Shown piece by piece: positions 63,899 to 64,000 of a DNA stretch of 64,000 bases; the first letter of the stretch is position 1; each line of letters begins with the position of its first letter. Under the pieces are notes generated by a model that did no database searches, was not told the DNA's origin, and saw only the letters and a list, made by a program, of their open reading frames with translations. Location: positions 267,069-331,068 of the forward strand of contig CALIAU010000011.1 of assembly GCA_938045585.1 (NCBI GenBank), given 5' to 3'. The position numbers and the translations under genes are program-made. This DNA comes from an uncultured Saprospiraceae bacterium (GTDB lineage: Bacteria > Bacteroidota > Bacteroidia > Chitinophagales > Saprospiraceae).

Positions 63899-63982
63899 GC
63901 CTATAAGTGTCGCTATGATGTCCATACGGCAAATCCACAAAAGCCAACGCTGAAGTACGGCACATAGCTATCTCTTATAGGC
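63899..63982. repeat. Second large hairpin with the same loop sequence
   Basis: GCCTATAAG (63899-63907) pairs with CTTATAGGC (63974-63982) and, inside it, GCTATG (63912-63917) with CATAGC (63963-63968). Weaker pairs extend inward. The loop carries CACAAAAGCCAACGC (63936-63950), identical to that in the first hairpin, though the stems differ. This argues for a selected loop motif. Confidence 0.6.
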
Positions 63983-64000
63983 CATAGCCACTGCCAGCCA

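Larger units (their letters stand above)
58550..64000. mobile_element. Putative small mobile element with replication module and twin recombinases
   Basis: It comprises an XRE repressor, a primase and P-loop ATPase, and two tyrosine recombinases in one compact layout. Repeats and hairpins lie around the recombinases. It has no chromosome-type genes and starts directly after the Rhs unit terminator. The coding strand is unusually A-rich, with AGA the dominant Arg codon, unlike neighbours. The right end is outside the window. No repeated att sequence could be matched, so the left limit is uncertain. Confidence 0.55.
63642..64000. other. Gene-free stretch of 359 bases, structured
   Basis: After the second recombinase no coding sequence is seen to the window end. 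It holds the GACCC repeats (63689-63720), the outer inverted repeat and the two hairpins annotated separately. GC content rises sharply. The element continues beyond the window. Confidence 0.7.

Noticed and set aside
63723..63982. Integron attC sites
   Set aside because: The hairpins have the right scale, but no RYYYAAC/GTTRRRY core pair is evident and the recombinases lack the integron integrase hallmark. They are kept as structured sites of unknown type.

Overview
The window comes from a member of the Bacteroidota, probably a Saprospiria-like or similar environmental lineage. The reasons are the many signal-peptide proteins ending in type IX secretion (T9SS) sorting domains, SprB/HYR repeat proteins, the rpmB-rpmG-DUF4295-ftsY gene order, several TTG-N20-TAnnTTTG promoters, the futalosine pathway gene mqnB, and an AT-rich genome with many TTG/GTG starts. 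The exact genus cannot be named from the sequence.

Bases 1-38900 are mostly ordinary chromosome. They hold the end of a Nudix regulator, a secreted C1 peptidase with a lipoprotein, lepA, a DUF1573 protein, a 1066-residue SprB-repeat T9SS protein, ftsY and the small ribosomal operon, tRNA-Arg(ACG), a subtilase/fatty-acid hydroxylase pair, a signal peptidase I operon, large T9SS surface proteins, mqnB, a NUC nuclease followed by a HerA-like ATPase, a glmM / class V aminotransferase / cysteine desulfurase / ribD operon, a PAP2 phosphatase, an aminotransferase, a one-domain asparaginase and an OmpA protein. Bases 38960-45040 carry a GT39-like glycosyltransferase, a ParDE-type toxin-antitoxin pair, purKE, dihydroorotase and a membrane methyltransferase. 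Three GC-rich intergenic repeats (10680-10801, 35172-35314, 42889-43024) interrupt this backbone.

Bases 45265-58508 form one plus-strand transcription unit of surface and toxin genes: a protein with a C-terminal S74 intramolecular chaperone, a 1346-residue VWA/T9SS protein, a 2368-residue Rhs protein whose tip resembles Ntox50 (a BECR-fold RNase toxin), and a 4-bp-overlapping small gene that is probably its immunity protein.

Bases 58550-64000 look like a compact mobile element that continues past the window. It has an XRE repressor divergent from a CHC2/TOPRIM primase and a P-loop ATPase, with both promoters inside a set of TATTGATAC operator repeats. Two overlapping tyrosine recombinase genes follow, the second lacking two catalytic residues. 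GGGTCRC-type repeats flank the recombinases on both sides. A strongly structured, gene-free segment follows, with two large hairpins that share the 15-base loop sequence CACAAAAGCCAACGC. This element is the best candidate for something not previously described.
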